The position numbers and the translations under genes are program-made. The notes under the pieces are model-generated. The model was not told where the DNA came from and did no database searches. It worked only from the letters and a program-made list of their open reading frames with translations. From the NCBI GenBank assembly GCA_009760855.2, contig WPIO01000023.1, positions 929,501 to 993,500 on the forward strand: DNA of 64,000 nt. The letters run 5' to 3'. The DNA is from Cristatella mucedo (Eukaryota > Bryozoa > Phylactolaemata > Cristatellidae). Within the stretch, counting starts at the first letter, position 1, and every line of letters starts with the position of its first letter. Below, piece after piece: positions 1 to 10,357 of the stretch.

Positions 1-344
1 ATATGGGATCGCTATTCTTGTCTAAGCTATCCCTGATTTGTTGCACGCTTAGCCGAATGTGGGCAAACTTGGCTTTGGAGCAGATCGGTAAAAGCAGCCA
101 GAGTTGCGCTTGCTATTCCTGGCTTTGGTATCCAGGGCTAAAGTTGCTCGTGCTGCTGCTTCCTCTCTGCTGCTGCTGCGTGTGTCAAGCCCGTGTCTTG
201 CTGTTCGTCTCGGAAGGCCACTCGCCCAGAGTAGGTTGCTGCCGACTTGCCAAATTGCAAACAGCTGCTGTAAATTGACTCCCCATGCTAGAGAGCTAGC
301 AGTCGTGGTGCCCTATGCTCTTGGAAGCATGTATGTTGTGTATT

Positions 345-556
345 TTGCCACTGCCCATGCTGCCACTAACCACATTTGCATGCTGACCTTGTGCATGTCA
401 CCCCTATGTTATTCGTTTTGTTTGTTTATCTAGCATGATTTTACTCACCATTCAATTGCATTTCCCTTTGCAGCAAATGTAAAGCACCTAGAGAGAGATT
501 GGGTTCTCTGAGGGCGCTTTACCAAATGCATTATTATTATTACTATTATTATTAAG
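345..556 (+). mobile_element. L2-type retrotransposon, 3' UTR fragment
   Basis: The sequence matches the 3' UTR shared by the other L2 copies here (CATGCTGCCACTAACCAC, then TGCATGCTGACC). It ends in the terminal stem-loop at 481-520 (AAAGCACC pairing with GGGCGCTTT) and an imperfect ATT tail at about 527-555. No coding part remains. Upstream of 345 I see no homology, so this is a severely 5'-truncated insertion. Confidence 0.8.
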
Positions 557-1238
557 GACAGCCACAAGGTGAACATACCCCAAGCCAGTGCCTCCAGGGC
601 CGACAACAAGTATCTTAAGGCAGTAGCGAGGGCGATGAGATTAGGCTTAGCAAATGCCTTCAAGCTGTAGGGGCTAAGCACGTGCACATAAACCGGTGCA
701 CATGAGCAAGAGTTTGCTTTCCATAATGTCCCTGCCTAGGCAACCGCGCACACACACATACAGCACAAGTGTGTGCACACATACACACACATCTTTTCCG
801 GTACTCACACGAGAACAAAAACTGTTGTGTGCATACATTGTCTTGCATGACTTCAAGCACACATACTTATGTACAGGCTATTACGTGTGCCAACATACTT
901 GCATACACCAGTGTGTGCAAAGCACACAGAATGGCACGTTTTTACACGAACATACCCATGATCACACTCAAATGCGTGCAAAGACATCACAAACAGCTAC
1001 CGACAAACAGGGTCAAAACAGCCAAAAAATAACAAGGGACTGTCAGTAAATTTCAAACTATAATCAGAGAATATAGATAAGGGCGTTTGAATCATACCAG
1101 TTCCTGAGCCACTGAGTCTAATAAAAAAGAATGACCTTTAGGTGGCTTAATGGGCTCACGAGAAGCCACGTGCAAACCCAAACGCTCAACGTTTTCTAAG
1201 AAGTACTCGGCACATCGATGCATCAAGAAAGACTTCAT
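557..1238. other. No gene seen; CA/TG-rich stretch
   Basis: Scattered short CA and TG runs (clearest near 746-800) create frames rich in His, Thr, Cys and Val on both strands. These frames are products of the simple sequence. Confidence 0.5.
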
Positions 1239-1285
1239 AAACACACACACGCACACACACACACGCACACGCACACACACACACG

Positions 1286-1317
<32 letters not shown>
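1239..1317. repeat. Compound (CA)n/(CACG)n microsatellite
   Basis: About 79 bases of CA repeats broken by CG steps, followed at 1342-1352 by a second short CA run. Confidence 0.95.
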
Positions 1318-1352
1318 TGCATGCTAGCTCGCACGTGTGTCCACACACACAC

Positions 1353-2726
1353 AGAGCACTAGCCAGCTGAGAGGTAAACCGCCGAAGAGCCTCGAAAATA
1401 ATGTGGATTTGATAGAATAATATTGCCGATATGAAACAACGTCAATCTCGACCACCAAAGCTGAAAACAAAATCCTGCCAATCACATAACGATTAAATGA
1501 ACAGTGCAAAAAAGGGGTGCAGCATCAATGGGATAAAGGAGTATAATAATGGGTACCCACTTTTCCGGGCTTATTCGCATCTGGCCGGATGCCGTTTGAT
1601 ACTAAATCCCGAATCGTATGCAGCAGCTGCAATCGAGTGCCAACCTCCCTACGAAAAACAAGGTAAAGTCGGGTATTCTTCGGTCCGACAGTCTGCCAAG
1701 CTCAAATGATACCACCAACACAAGCTTTGCCACATGATCTTGGCATTTTGATTGCTTGGAAAACTAGACTCGATAATGATGGGTCCGATTTGTATTTATA
1801 GAAACCATGCTGAAAAATACCAATAAAACGTCATTGGACTATTGAGCATGAAGATAACCAGATAATCCGTTTTTGAAGAAGTGAAATCCATTTGCCCGGG
1901 GTCGAACTGATCGCTGGCCGAAACAGGTGCCATGGTTTCTTTGCTACCTTCTTTTAGCAATGCTTTCACTGTTCTGTATCATATAAATAGAAGTTGGAGA
2001 CTTGAGGTTTTTCTGAGATGTTGCTCAAAGCCAGTCCAAGTCTGGCTATTGGCAGTACTTACGTGGTAAAAGGCCCTTTGTCTTGGGCACTGGCAGGACA
2101 AAGACTTGCATCCACGTATCATGCTGTCAGACCATTCGTATCAGAGAGCTTGTGCGGCAGTGGTTTCAACTACATGAAGATCTGCTAGACACTTCTTGGG
2201 TCACAAAATGTGGTGCACATGATCCGCTATTTCTAGAAAATATTGCTCAGCCGACACTGGAAATGCTTCCAGCTGCACCACGAAAGTAGAGATGCTAATA
2301 TAGATACGTTGGACAAGGTCCGGACATCAGAAGATACGAGTAATATTAAATCCGCACGACCATGTATTTCTCATTGACAGCATTACCTCTGAACATAATT
2401 TCCTATGCTATAAAATATCTTTAATCTCAGCAGTCAGGTACTACCTCTTAACGATCCGGGTCTTGAATGGTTGTGAATCCAAAAACTTCAGGAGGCAGTT
2501 TTTTATTGCATTCTGCATCTCTGTGAAACCAGCTCCAGTGCTTCGGATACCAAGCAAATGGAACTACTTAAACAGCTAATTTTTGCAATTAATTTACAAT
2601 GCACGGCAGTGAAAAGCAATGCGTGTAGTATCTTCTGCATGCAAGCAAACTTTAGAGGAAACTACGCCATCGAGCTGGGAGGAAACTTTCATAGGGAGTA
2701 GGAAATAGTACCTGATCAGCATATCT
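1353..2726. other. No recognised gene
   Basis: An open stretch at about 2025-2289 (plus) encodes no family I recognise. No element termini or microsatellites are visible. Confidence 0.45.
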
Positions 2727-2793
2727 TTAAGATGGCGTTCGTTCAACTGATCCAGCACCTTACCGGTGATTAGGTTATCTGGGAATAAAAAAA
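2727..2793 (-). CDS. Candidate internal exon, half of a SAM domain
   Basis: On the minus strand a long pyrimidine tract ends in TTTATTCCCAG, an excellent 3' splice site. It is followed by 67 bp open in one frame and then CAG|GTACTA, a usable donor. The exon translates to about 22 residues containing ITGKVLDQLNERHLKDM. That matches the second half of a sterile alpha motif domain, where the usual pattern is I-x-G-x-x-L-L-x-L-x-E-x-x-L-K-x-M-G-I. Phases are 1 in and 2 out. I found neither the first half of the domain upstream nor the following exon. SAM domains mediate protein-protein contacts in many proteins, including the N-terminus of SAMHD1, so the gene is undefined. The splice context is clear; the domain call rests on a short match. 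Confidence 0.4.
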
Positions 2794-3304
2794 GGAGAAA
2801 AGTCAGGCAGCACCAGCTAGAGATGGAAAAAAGCAAGCTAACAGTACGGCCGCTTGGAGCATGTAGCTTATGACGACGCAGGGCAGCGATGGACGTTGGT
2901 CTAGCCCAGTAGCATAGGACGTCAGCTCAGTGAGAGGCTCGAGGGGCGTGTGGGGTTGTACGTCTTCCGGCACTAAATCCATCACAGACTAACAGCTCCT
3001 CTCATGCAGCGTTTTGATCGGTTGTTGCTGAAAGTCGTCAAACTATTGGAGCATTTCGTATAATCTCAAATGACTGGTTCTTAAAACTTACTTCCAAGAT
3101 TCCTGATAGGTTGTTCTGACGTTGACCAAAAATGTCATCCTTGTTCATTGCCATGATACTCTACCTGTTTACATGAAATAAACATGTTATCGAGAAAATT
3201 TTTTATTTGAGGGTTTAGTGTTCAGGGCTAGAACGTTTTTAGGATTTATAGTTTGGTTACTAAGGTATTAGTATCGTTTAGGATTAGAATTTAGGATATG
3301 TAAG
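2794..3304. other. No recognised gene; likely intron
   Basis: This lies directly upstream (minus strand) of the candidate SAM exon, so intron is the natural reading. No other feature is seen. Confidence 0.4.
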
Positions 3305-3321
3305 TATATATACGTATATAT

Positions 3322-3379
<58 letters not shown>
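3305..3379. repeat. Compound (TA)n(CA)n(TA)n microsatellite
   Basis: TA steps, then about 20 bases of CA, then about 40 bases of TA. The tyrosine/isoleucine/valine-rich minus-strand frames over it come from the repeat. Confidence 0.95.
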
Positions 3380-3382
<3 letters not shown>

Positions 3383-3539
3383 GTATGTATATATACATAT
3401 GTATGTGTGTATCCCATCTATACCCAAAGTCACTTCGTGACCATGGGTGTCGTGGTGGACTTGGTGGTTCGTGTACGGAGCGTGCCTGGACATCATGCCA
3501 GTAGCTGCTGCCAAGAGTCGGGCATACCATGGGCGGCAG

Positions 3540-3962
3540 CAGCTGCCACCCGTGCCTCACTTAGGCTGAGACCGTTTGCCATGTGCTGAGCCACTTCCGG
3601 CCATTGCAGCATGCAATTACAGCCCTATACAACCTGGTTCTTTGCCGCATATCGAAGCTCTTCCGGCCACCGTGCCCAACTACGTATCGGCAGGCTGCTC
3701 CTGTCCACTGGCCGGTGGTGTGGCTCTCAAGCCGGACCTGGTCATCGACAACGACATTGATTTGGTAATTGTGGATGTGACATTGCCATTTGACTGCAGC
3801 GATGATGCTCTGGTTATGGCAGCCCGGAACAAGACCGATGCATTTGCAGCCACTGCCCGGTCTTTCCTGTTCGCTGGCTACCAGTCAGATGTGGTGAGGC
3901 CCTCCTTGTCGCGACTCATGGCAGCGGGTGGCCAAATATCGAAGCTAGCCTTGCCAACCTAG
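3540..3962 (+). pseudogene. C-terminal endonuclease fragment of an R2-like non-LTR retrotransposon
   Basis: The last part reads LKPDLVI, then LVIVDVTLPFD, then a basic helix and a GY-containing strand. This is the PD-(D/E)xK layout (PD, about 15 residues, D-x-T) of the restriction-like endonuclease at the C-terminus of R2, NeSL and CRE type elements. Just upstream, in a different frame, ETVCHVLSHFRPLQHAIT resembles the HC-type zinc knuckle and RHN region that precedes this domain, so at least one frameshift separates the two. The frame ends in TAG at 3960-3962. No reverse transcriptase is seen 5' of it, so this is an isolated 3' remnant of an element family distinct from the L2 copies. Which clade it belongs to I cannot tell. 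Confidence 0.55.
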
Positions 3963-4271
3963 GTATCCCACGCGTGGAGGGGTTAAAATTAAGGCGCCAC
4001 TTTGTCTCCGACGCCACTTCCGGCTCAGAAACTGTGTGGTCCAGTTCATAATTCGGGAGGCCCGGTAGAACGCTCGCCCCCCCCCAAGCAGGGCAGGGCA
4101 CCACCTGCTAACGTATTTACATAAGTTAAAAATATGTATTTCGACAATATATATATATATATATGAACGTATATATTGGCTTGGGTTAAGGGTTTAATCT
4201 TTAAAGGTTTAAGTTTAGGGATTATTAAGAAACTATAAGCCAAAAAGATAGCTCAGATCGGGTATCATTAT

Positions 4272-4274
<3 letters not shown>
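3963..4274. other. Spacer with short (TA)n tract
   Basis: Contains a 17-base TA run at 4147-4163 and a C-run at 4077-4084. This may include the 3' UTR of the endonuclease fragment, but nothing in the sequence proves it. Confidence 0.4.

Positions 4275-4335
<61 letters not shown>
4275..4335. repeat. (TA)n(GA)n microsatellite
   Basis: Thirty-six bases of TA pass directly into about 25 bases of GA. The same TA-to-GA switch occurs at 15.03-15.08 kb. Confidence 0.95.
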
Positions 4336-4854
4336 CGATATTAAAGTCCTAGTACGGGTGCAGCGCCCATTTCTGAAAGTTAACTCACTTTATTTACACA
4401 TACCCAGCTTTCGCTGGGCAGCATGTGCATGCATCTAACTGTGTATTTGTAAGCCACGCAGAAGCATAACTAGTTTATCTTATATACTCTGTGCTAATAT
4501 ACGATGGAAGGCATGGATGCATTTTTAGGACACGCATATGCATGGGTGTCTATATAACACTGCATCGAATTTGAGCTATATTCTTCAGCTGAAAGTCGGC
4601 CGACTTGACAGTGGACAGAACTAGCTCGTCTAATATCTATTTTATGGGAGAGTATCTTGCCGTAATTATTAGAAGACGTCAATGAAGTGACGCTTTATGA
4701 GGTAAAATTAGAATGCTGTCTTGCAAGTTGATAACGACACTATATGCTCGACCAAAACTAATACTTTCATAAAACTACCATTAAGGTCCACGAACTTAAT
4801 CATCCAAGCAAATGTAATTTCTACAGTTATTGAGAAGAACCTGAATAGAATCTT
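4336..4854. other. No recognised gene
   Basis: Unique-looking AT-rich sequence between a microsatellite and an L2 3' end. Confidence 0.45.
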
Positions 4855-5822
4855 AAAATAATAATGTAATAATAATGTACTTGATAAAGCGCCCTCAGAG
4901 AACTTAATCTCTTTCTAGGCGCTTTACATTTGCTGCAAAGGGAAATGCAATTAAATGGTAAGTAAAATCATGCTTAAAAAACAGACAAACAAAATAACAT
5001 GGTTAGGGGTGACATGCACAGGGTCAGCATGCAAATGTGGTTAGTGGCAGCATGCACAGTGTCAGCACGCATAAGCTCGTGAAGGACAAATCACAGGGAC
5101 CCACTAAATGCTGTCCTAAATGGGTGTGTTTTTAAGTTCCTTTTGAATGTGGTCAGGTCAGGGGACGTTCTGACCCAGATCGGAGGGATTTCCAGGCTTT
5201 GGGAGCATACGAACTAAATGGACGGTCTCCAAAGGATTTGAGGTTTGTACGAGGTATTTCTAGACTGTTGGATTCCGAAAAGCTGGTGGTACGATGCTTG
5301 GCCTGATGGGGGAGTATGTCGGAGAGATAGGCTGGAGCCATAGAATGAAGGGACCTAAAAGTGAGCGACAAAACCTTAAAGTCAATCCGTTACTTGACTG
5401 GTAGCCAATGCAGGTCGGCGAAAAGTGGAGTAACGTGGCAACTGCGACGCTCACGACAGACAAGCCTAGCTGCAGAGTTTTGCATCAGCTGCAATCGCCT
5501 GATCGCACATGCTGGTAGGCCAGTAAGCAGTGAGTTGCAGAAGTCGAGACGAGATGTCACGAATGCATGGACCAACTTAGATGTGGTATCCTTATCTATA
5601 CAAGCCCGAATTTTAGCAATATTATGAAGCTAAAAATAAAATGATTTGACCGTGGAGCTCGTATGGCCGTCTAACGAGAGGTCGCTTTCGAATATGATAC
5701 CTAGATTTCGAGCTGATTCGACAGGAGATATGCTGGCAGAGCCAAATTTTAAGCGTCAGCCTTTCCAATTTCTGAATCACACTGAGTTTGCCCATAACTA
5801 GTAAGTTAGAGCTTATCAAGAA
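4855..5822 (-). mobile_element. L2-type retrotransposon, RT C-terminus and 3' end
   Basis: Reading on the minus strand: the RT C-terminal region (HAFVTSRLDFCNSLLTGLPA near 5575, then LTFRSLHSMAPAYLSDILPH), the 3' UTR, the terminal stem-loop near 4885-4928 and an AAT tail at 4855-4880. One frameshift near 5370 splits the frame. It is very similar over the coding part to the copy at 30.09-30.89 kb, so both belong to a young subfamily. It is truncated at the 5' end near 5822 and cannot be mobile. Confidence 0.85.
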
Positions 5823-6652
5823 CAACTTAGTATAAAGATATGATCTTCCTAAAACACTATGCATAAGGCTAGCGCTGCCGAAGCTCTTCTATGGGCTATA
5901 CAAGATGGGCAGGGTGACCAATTTATTATCTTATTGACTACCGTTGGACACGTCTTGGAGCTCCTAGGACAGGCAGTGTACAGAAACATGACGAAATGTA
6001 TAAGTGCAGCGGAGGTGCAGGGCGGGATCTACTTCACAGCTCGTCTGCATCGGTAACTGTACAAAGTGTGAAGCCTATACGGTTGCCAAGCAGAAGAATG
6101 GGCTCCTGCAAGGTACACTTCGTTTAGCCTATATAACGTCAAATTACACATTCGGTGGCCAGCCAAAGGACGTTTCCAGCCATGAACCACGAGTTAGAAG
6201 CAAAACTGAATTATGGTAGCAGTCGAGTATGTCAGTAATATAGAAATAGTACCCAGCAGCAGTGAGGCAATTGCCATGAACGGCTTGAAACGCGTTATTT
6301 TAGGAGCTCTTACTCTGAAATTTGGTTGCAGCATCAGAAAAGCCTTTACATTTCAAATATGACGACACATCTTCCACTGTCCACTGGGCGACGTTCCTTG
6401 ATCGTTTGGGCATGTCTGCAGAGGCTTCATCGATCGGTACTGATACCATGTCTATCGGTAAATCCATCCCGTTGTCCGATGCTCAGAGTTTTCCTCGGGC
6501 GCAAAATAAGAAGCAAATTCCTAAAAATTTCAAAAGCTGTAAGCAGCCAACCGAAAACTAGTATGGCAAGTGAGCTTGCTTCTTGAGTGTTCTGAAGCAA
6601 GCACAAACCTACCTGCAAACAGACAAGAAAAAAATCGTGAGGCATGCTATTT

Positions 6653-6653
<1 letters not shown>
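5823..6653. other. No recognised gene
   Basis: Short frames only, with no recognised family. Flanked by two minus-strand L2 fragments. Confidence 0.45.

Positions 6654-6691
<38 letters not shown>
6654..6691. repeat. (GA)n microsatellite
   Basis: About 38 bases of uninterrupted GA. It produces Arg-Glu runs on one strand and Leu-Ser runs on the other. Confidence 0.95.
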
Positions 6692-6693
<2 letters not shown>

Positions 6694-6881
6694 TAGCAAC
6701 AGTAGAAAGGACGACAACGAAAAGCAGTACAACCGTGGCTGCTGCAAGGAGTACCTAAGTATGACAAGCAAAGAGCTAATGCAAAGAGGCGAGAGAACAT
6801 GGCACACTCGAGCAGTGAATCATGTACTGCGAGCACCGCCAGCCTGACAGAGAATGGAGGGACCTTTGGTGGGGTGCACAC

Positions 6882-6884
<3 letters not shown>

Positions 6885-6928
<44 letters not shown>

Positions 6929-7609
6929 CACTTGATAAAGCGCCCTCAGAGAACTCAACCTCTCTAGGCGCTTTAAATTTGCTGCAAAGGGAAATGCAAT
7001 TGAATTGTGAGTAATATCATGCTTGATAAACAGACAAAATGAATAACAGGGTTAAGGGTGACATGCAGAGAGTCAGCATGCAAATGTGGTTAGTGGCAGG
7101 ATGCACAGTGTCAGCATGCATAAGCACGTGAAGGACGAATCACAGAGACCCATTAAATGCTGCCCTAAATAGGTATGTTTTTAAGTTCTTTTTAAATTTG
7201 CTCGAGTCAGGGGATGGTCTGAAGCAAGTCGGGAGGGATTCCCATGCTTTGGGAGCATACGAACTAAATGCACGGTCTCCAAAGGATTTGAGGTTTGTAC
7301 GAGATAATTTTTGACTGTTGGATTTGGAAACGTGTGCGGTACGATGCGTGGCCTGGTGGGGGAGTAGAGCTGAGAGATAGGCTGGAGCCAAAGAATGAAG
7401 GAACCTAAAATTGAGCGATGAAAATTGAAGTCGATCTGTTGCTTGACTGGTAGCCAGTGCAGGTCGGCGAGAAGTGGTGTAATGTGGCAACTGTGACGCT
7501 CACGACAGACAAGCCTAGCTAAAAAGTTTCGCACCAGCTGCAATCGCCTAATCACACATGCCGGTTGGCCAGCAAGTAGTGAGTTGCAGAAGTCGAGACG
7601 GGATGTCAC
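6885..7609 (-). mobile_element. L2-type retrotransposon, RT C-terminus and 3' end
   Basis: The minus strand carries the RT C-terminal region (SRLDFCNSLLAGQPA at about 7600, FRFLHSLAPAYLSALLPHQA near 7400), the 3' UTR, the terminal stem-loop at about 6938-6973 and a perfect (AAT)n tail of 43 bases at 6885-6927. The fragment stops abruptly at 7609 after GATGTCACG, the point where other copies continue, so 7609 is the 5' truncation. A frameshift splits the frame near 7490. Confidence 0.85.
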
Positions 7610-9323
7610 GGGAATTGATTAAAAAAGCCGGTAATTGTAACTACTGGTTTGCTAAGGGTAGGCCTACAATGTACATTGTATTTGGATAGTATATTTCATT
7701 GGTGCCATTGCTCTTCAGAGTAACCATTGCTATTTTTATAAAACCCTGCCCCTCGCTCTTAGGGCTGATTTTCTCAGTTCGTAGACGTCCTAAAAGCATC
7801 CTTTCAAATAAATATAGTATTTCCACGCGATGCCAAGCCCTAGTAGCGTTTCTTGCCAGTTGCAGAACTCTCGATAATGAAAGTTCATGTGAACATCACA
7901 CACGGAAACCACTAAACCACGTACCTGTTTATTGCTTGACTGTAGCTCGTAACAAACTACGTAAATAAGTGCTTATTTTAAGTCCAATTGCTTATTGCTA
8001 ATTCCCAATGTGGCACTACGTACCCAACCAAGCCATCTGTGGCTTTGGTTTCGCCGTTGTTTTCATTTTGCTCGTTAGGTACGATCGTTCATTCCTACTA
8101 TCAATGCACTATCGTCGTTTAAACTAATTCTTAGATGTGGTTTATGTAGCAAGATCGAAGCTAGAAAATGAATTACGACTGCAGCTGGACTCTAATTTTC
8201 TAAAAGTGCAACCGAACTCTATCAGTGAAAAGCTAATGTTGGAGACATTATTTTAGTGGAGTTCAGATATCATGAAATAATTCGTTTGTGAATCTGTAGT
8301 GTCCACACAGTTTCAGTCCCTAGACTTATTAGTAGCTGAGCTTGAACGAGGGTGAGCACTCATGAAGTTGACTTTTCATCGGCAGACCATTAGGAATAAA
8401 TGTAGTAGAGGAGAACGGATTGTCGTTTGGTTGCCATATCGCACTGCACAAAACAACAGCCGACGAGCAACACAGCCAGTTTATTCGATTACGCACCGAG
8501 CCGGAGGAACCGTCACTGCCCTCACACAGACGTTCACCAGCTTCTGTCCTCTAGAGTTCAGTAACACTGTGCCCCGATTGGCTAGTCGGTGGTCGGGAGG
8601 GCCCCCTGCCTAGTATTGGCAGATACCAGGTTAAGGCATGGCAATGTCGTAAGCTGGGGTATGAATAAGCGAAACCACACGGGTGTCTCAAATTTTGCGT
8701 TTGACACGATAACCACGTTATTGCGTGATTTTACCCTTGGCAATAGGTGCTGCCAGAAGCAAATCTAAGTGAAGGCCACCCTCGGATTTTCTAACAACCA
8801 GCATCCATAATAAAACTGGTTTGCACGATCATGAACGTAAGTTTCAACCCTGGAAACTCACGATAGCCACCCGTCATTAACGTTTGGCATAAGCTTTTTC
8901 ATGTTAGCACTGCTGAGAATAGATGGAACGCAAACGCAAAGGGAGAGAAAACAGCCAATGTTTCTTCAGTGGGAGGCTTCCATCAATTTTTTTGACTTCT
9001 CATACGGCCTCAAAAAATTGCGACGGGCTGAGAACGATGTTAAAGATGGCGTTCTGTCAGCAGGCTAGGAAAGCCGTATGCAGGGGTTTCTAGGACATCA
9101 GCTGCGTATCGACCTGTACCTAAGCTACATGCAACATGCCACTCAAGCTGATACTGTAGACGGCTGCTATAGCAGGAACAAAGCACCGTGTAGATGCAGC
9201 CGCTCTAGTTTTTCGCTCGTATATGCCACTCTCCTAACTGATCTAGCTATTGCTGCATCCGATGCTCTAACCCTAGCCCTAGCCGCTGTTCTAGCAGAGT
9301 GACCATCTGATTTATACTACAGT
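7610..9323. other. No recognised gene
   Basis: No element termini or recognised frames. A short telomere-like run (CTAACCCTAGCCCTAGCC) lies at about 9267-9284; it is too short to matter. Confidence 0.45.
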
Positions 9324-9490
9324 GATGGGGCACTAGGTAAGGCGGTTATTGTCACGACTTCGGTCCCGAGATCGTGGGTTCGATTACTGCGGAGGGCGAT
9401 CCTTTATAGCCACTGTAAGCAGTGGTGATAGCCATAAAGGCTCTTCTGTTGCTATACAAAACGAGGCTGTTTAATCTGCTAGGATTTTTT
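9324..9490 (+). mobile_element. tRNA-derived SINE, copy 1
   Basis: A tRNA-like head contains a pol III B-box-like GGGTTCGAT at 9376-9384 and a weak A-box region near 9330-9345. A body (CCACTGTAAGCAGTGGTGATAGCC) and a tail reading GAGGCTGTTTAATCTGCTAGGATTTTTT follow. Head, body and tail recur in the same order at 32.1, 43.8, 57.5 and 60.3 kb, which defines a dispersed family. Confidence 0.7.
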
Positions 9491-10357
9491 TGTTTTACGT
9501 ATTTGTTTTCTGCGATAAAATACGCTATTTGTGGCCGCTTAAAACCAGCATTCCTTACATTATTTTTTGCCCTAATTTGTCAGCGAACGTTTGACTTGTG
9601 CAATTTAGTCGTTGAGCACTTGTATGCTGTTCGTTTGCATCGAGTTATCGTTGGCGACAGCTGCATAACGGCTTGCATCCAAGCCACAAACACTTTAGCC
9701 ACAGAATGTTTTGATGAATGGGGTGCTCAGCAAAATCCTTGTAAAGGAAATATTTCAGTTTTTGCTGTAAGGTAATCGCGTAACAAAATATTTGCTCGGT
9801 TCGTTTTGTGTGTTAGTTCATACAACCTGAATGTTAAGTTTTTGCACGCCGTCACGCAGAGCAAAATACGGCTCACACAGTCGCCATTTATTTCACAACG
9901 AGAAACTTAGCCAATGAACCACCGAACTAGCTGATGAATCACTAAAAGCGCCCAAAATGAGTCTGCTGTATTCTGCCGGTGGTGGACGGTGGCTGGACAA
10001 GTCAGGTGGACCCAACATCCTCTCTCATCCAGCGGCTGATAAAGTAGCAATCTCATTGTACCTAGTCCCGCAGGTTGGCAAGGCATTATCCTTGGTTGAT
10101 ATGAGTCAATGCAGGCTGTGCATGTCTGCCTAAATCGGTGGCGTAGCTATCTGCGATGAATCCACCTTTGACGTTCAAGATGGTTGTTTCCAAAGGCTCG
10201 TGGTTTCTCTCTGTCAGTGGGCCTCTAATACAATCACTAGTGTCAGAAATACCAAGGTATAGCTGCGAGTCACACCATCAATGCATCACCTGGTCATTGT
10301 ATTACTCAATGAATCCCATAGCCCTTCGCTGACTTTAGGTTTCTGGAGAACATGCTT
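9491..10357. other. No recognised gene
   Basis: The open frame running out of the SINE to 9775 has no recognisable domain. Confidence 0.4.

Noticed and set aside
1092-1362. Open frames on both strands with Cys/Val or His/Thr runs
   Set aside because: They are translations of the CA/TG microsatellite and have no other content.
6427-6884. Frames with Leu-Ser or Arg-Glu runs, one starting like a signal peptide
   Set aside because: The runs come from the (GA)n tract; the rest matches no family.
9262-9284. Telomere-like CTAACCCTAGCCCTAGCC
   Set aside because: Only about three degenerate units; too short to be an interstitial telomere array.
9324-9400. Possible tRNA genes at the SINE heads (also 32.1 and 60.3 kb)
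   Set aside because: No closed cloverleaf can be drawn, and each head is followed by the same body and tail, so they are SINE heads.
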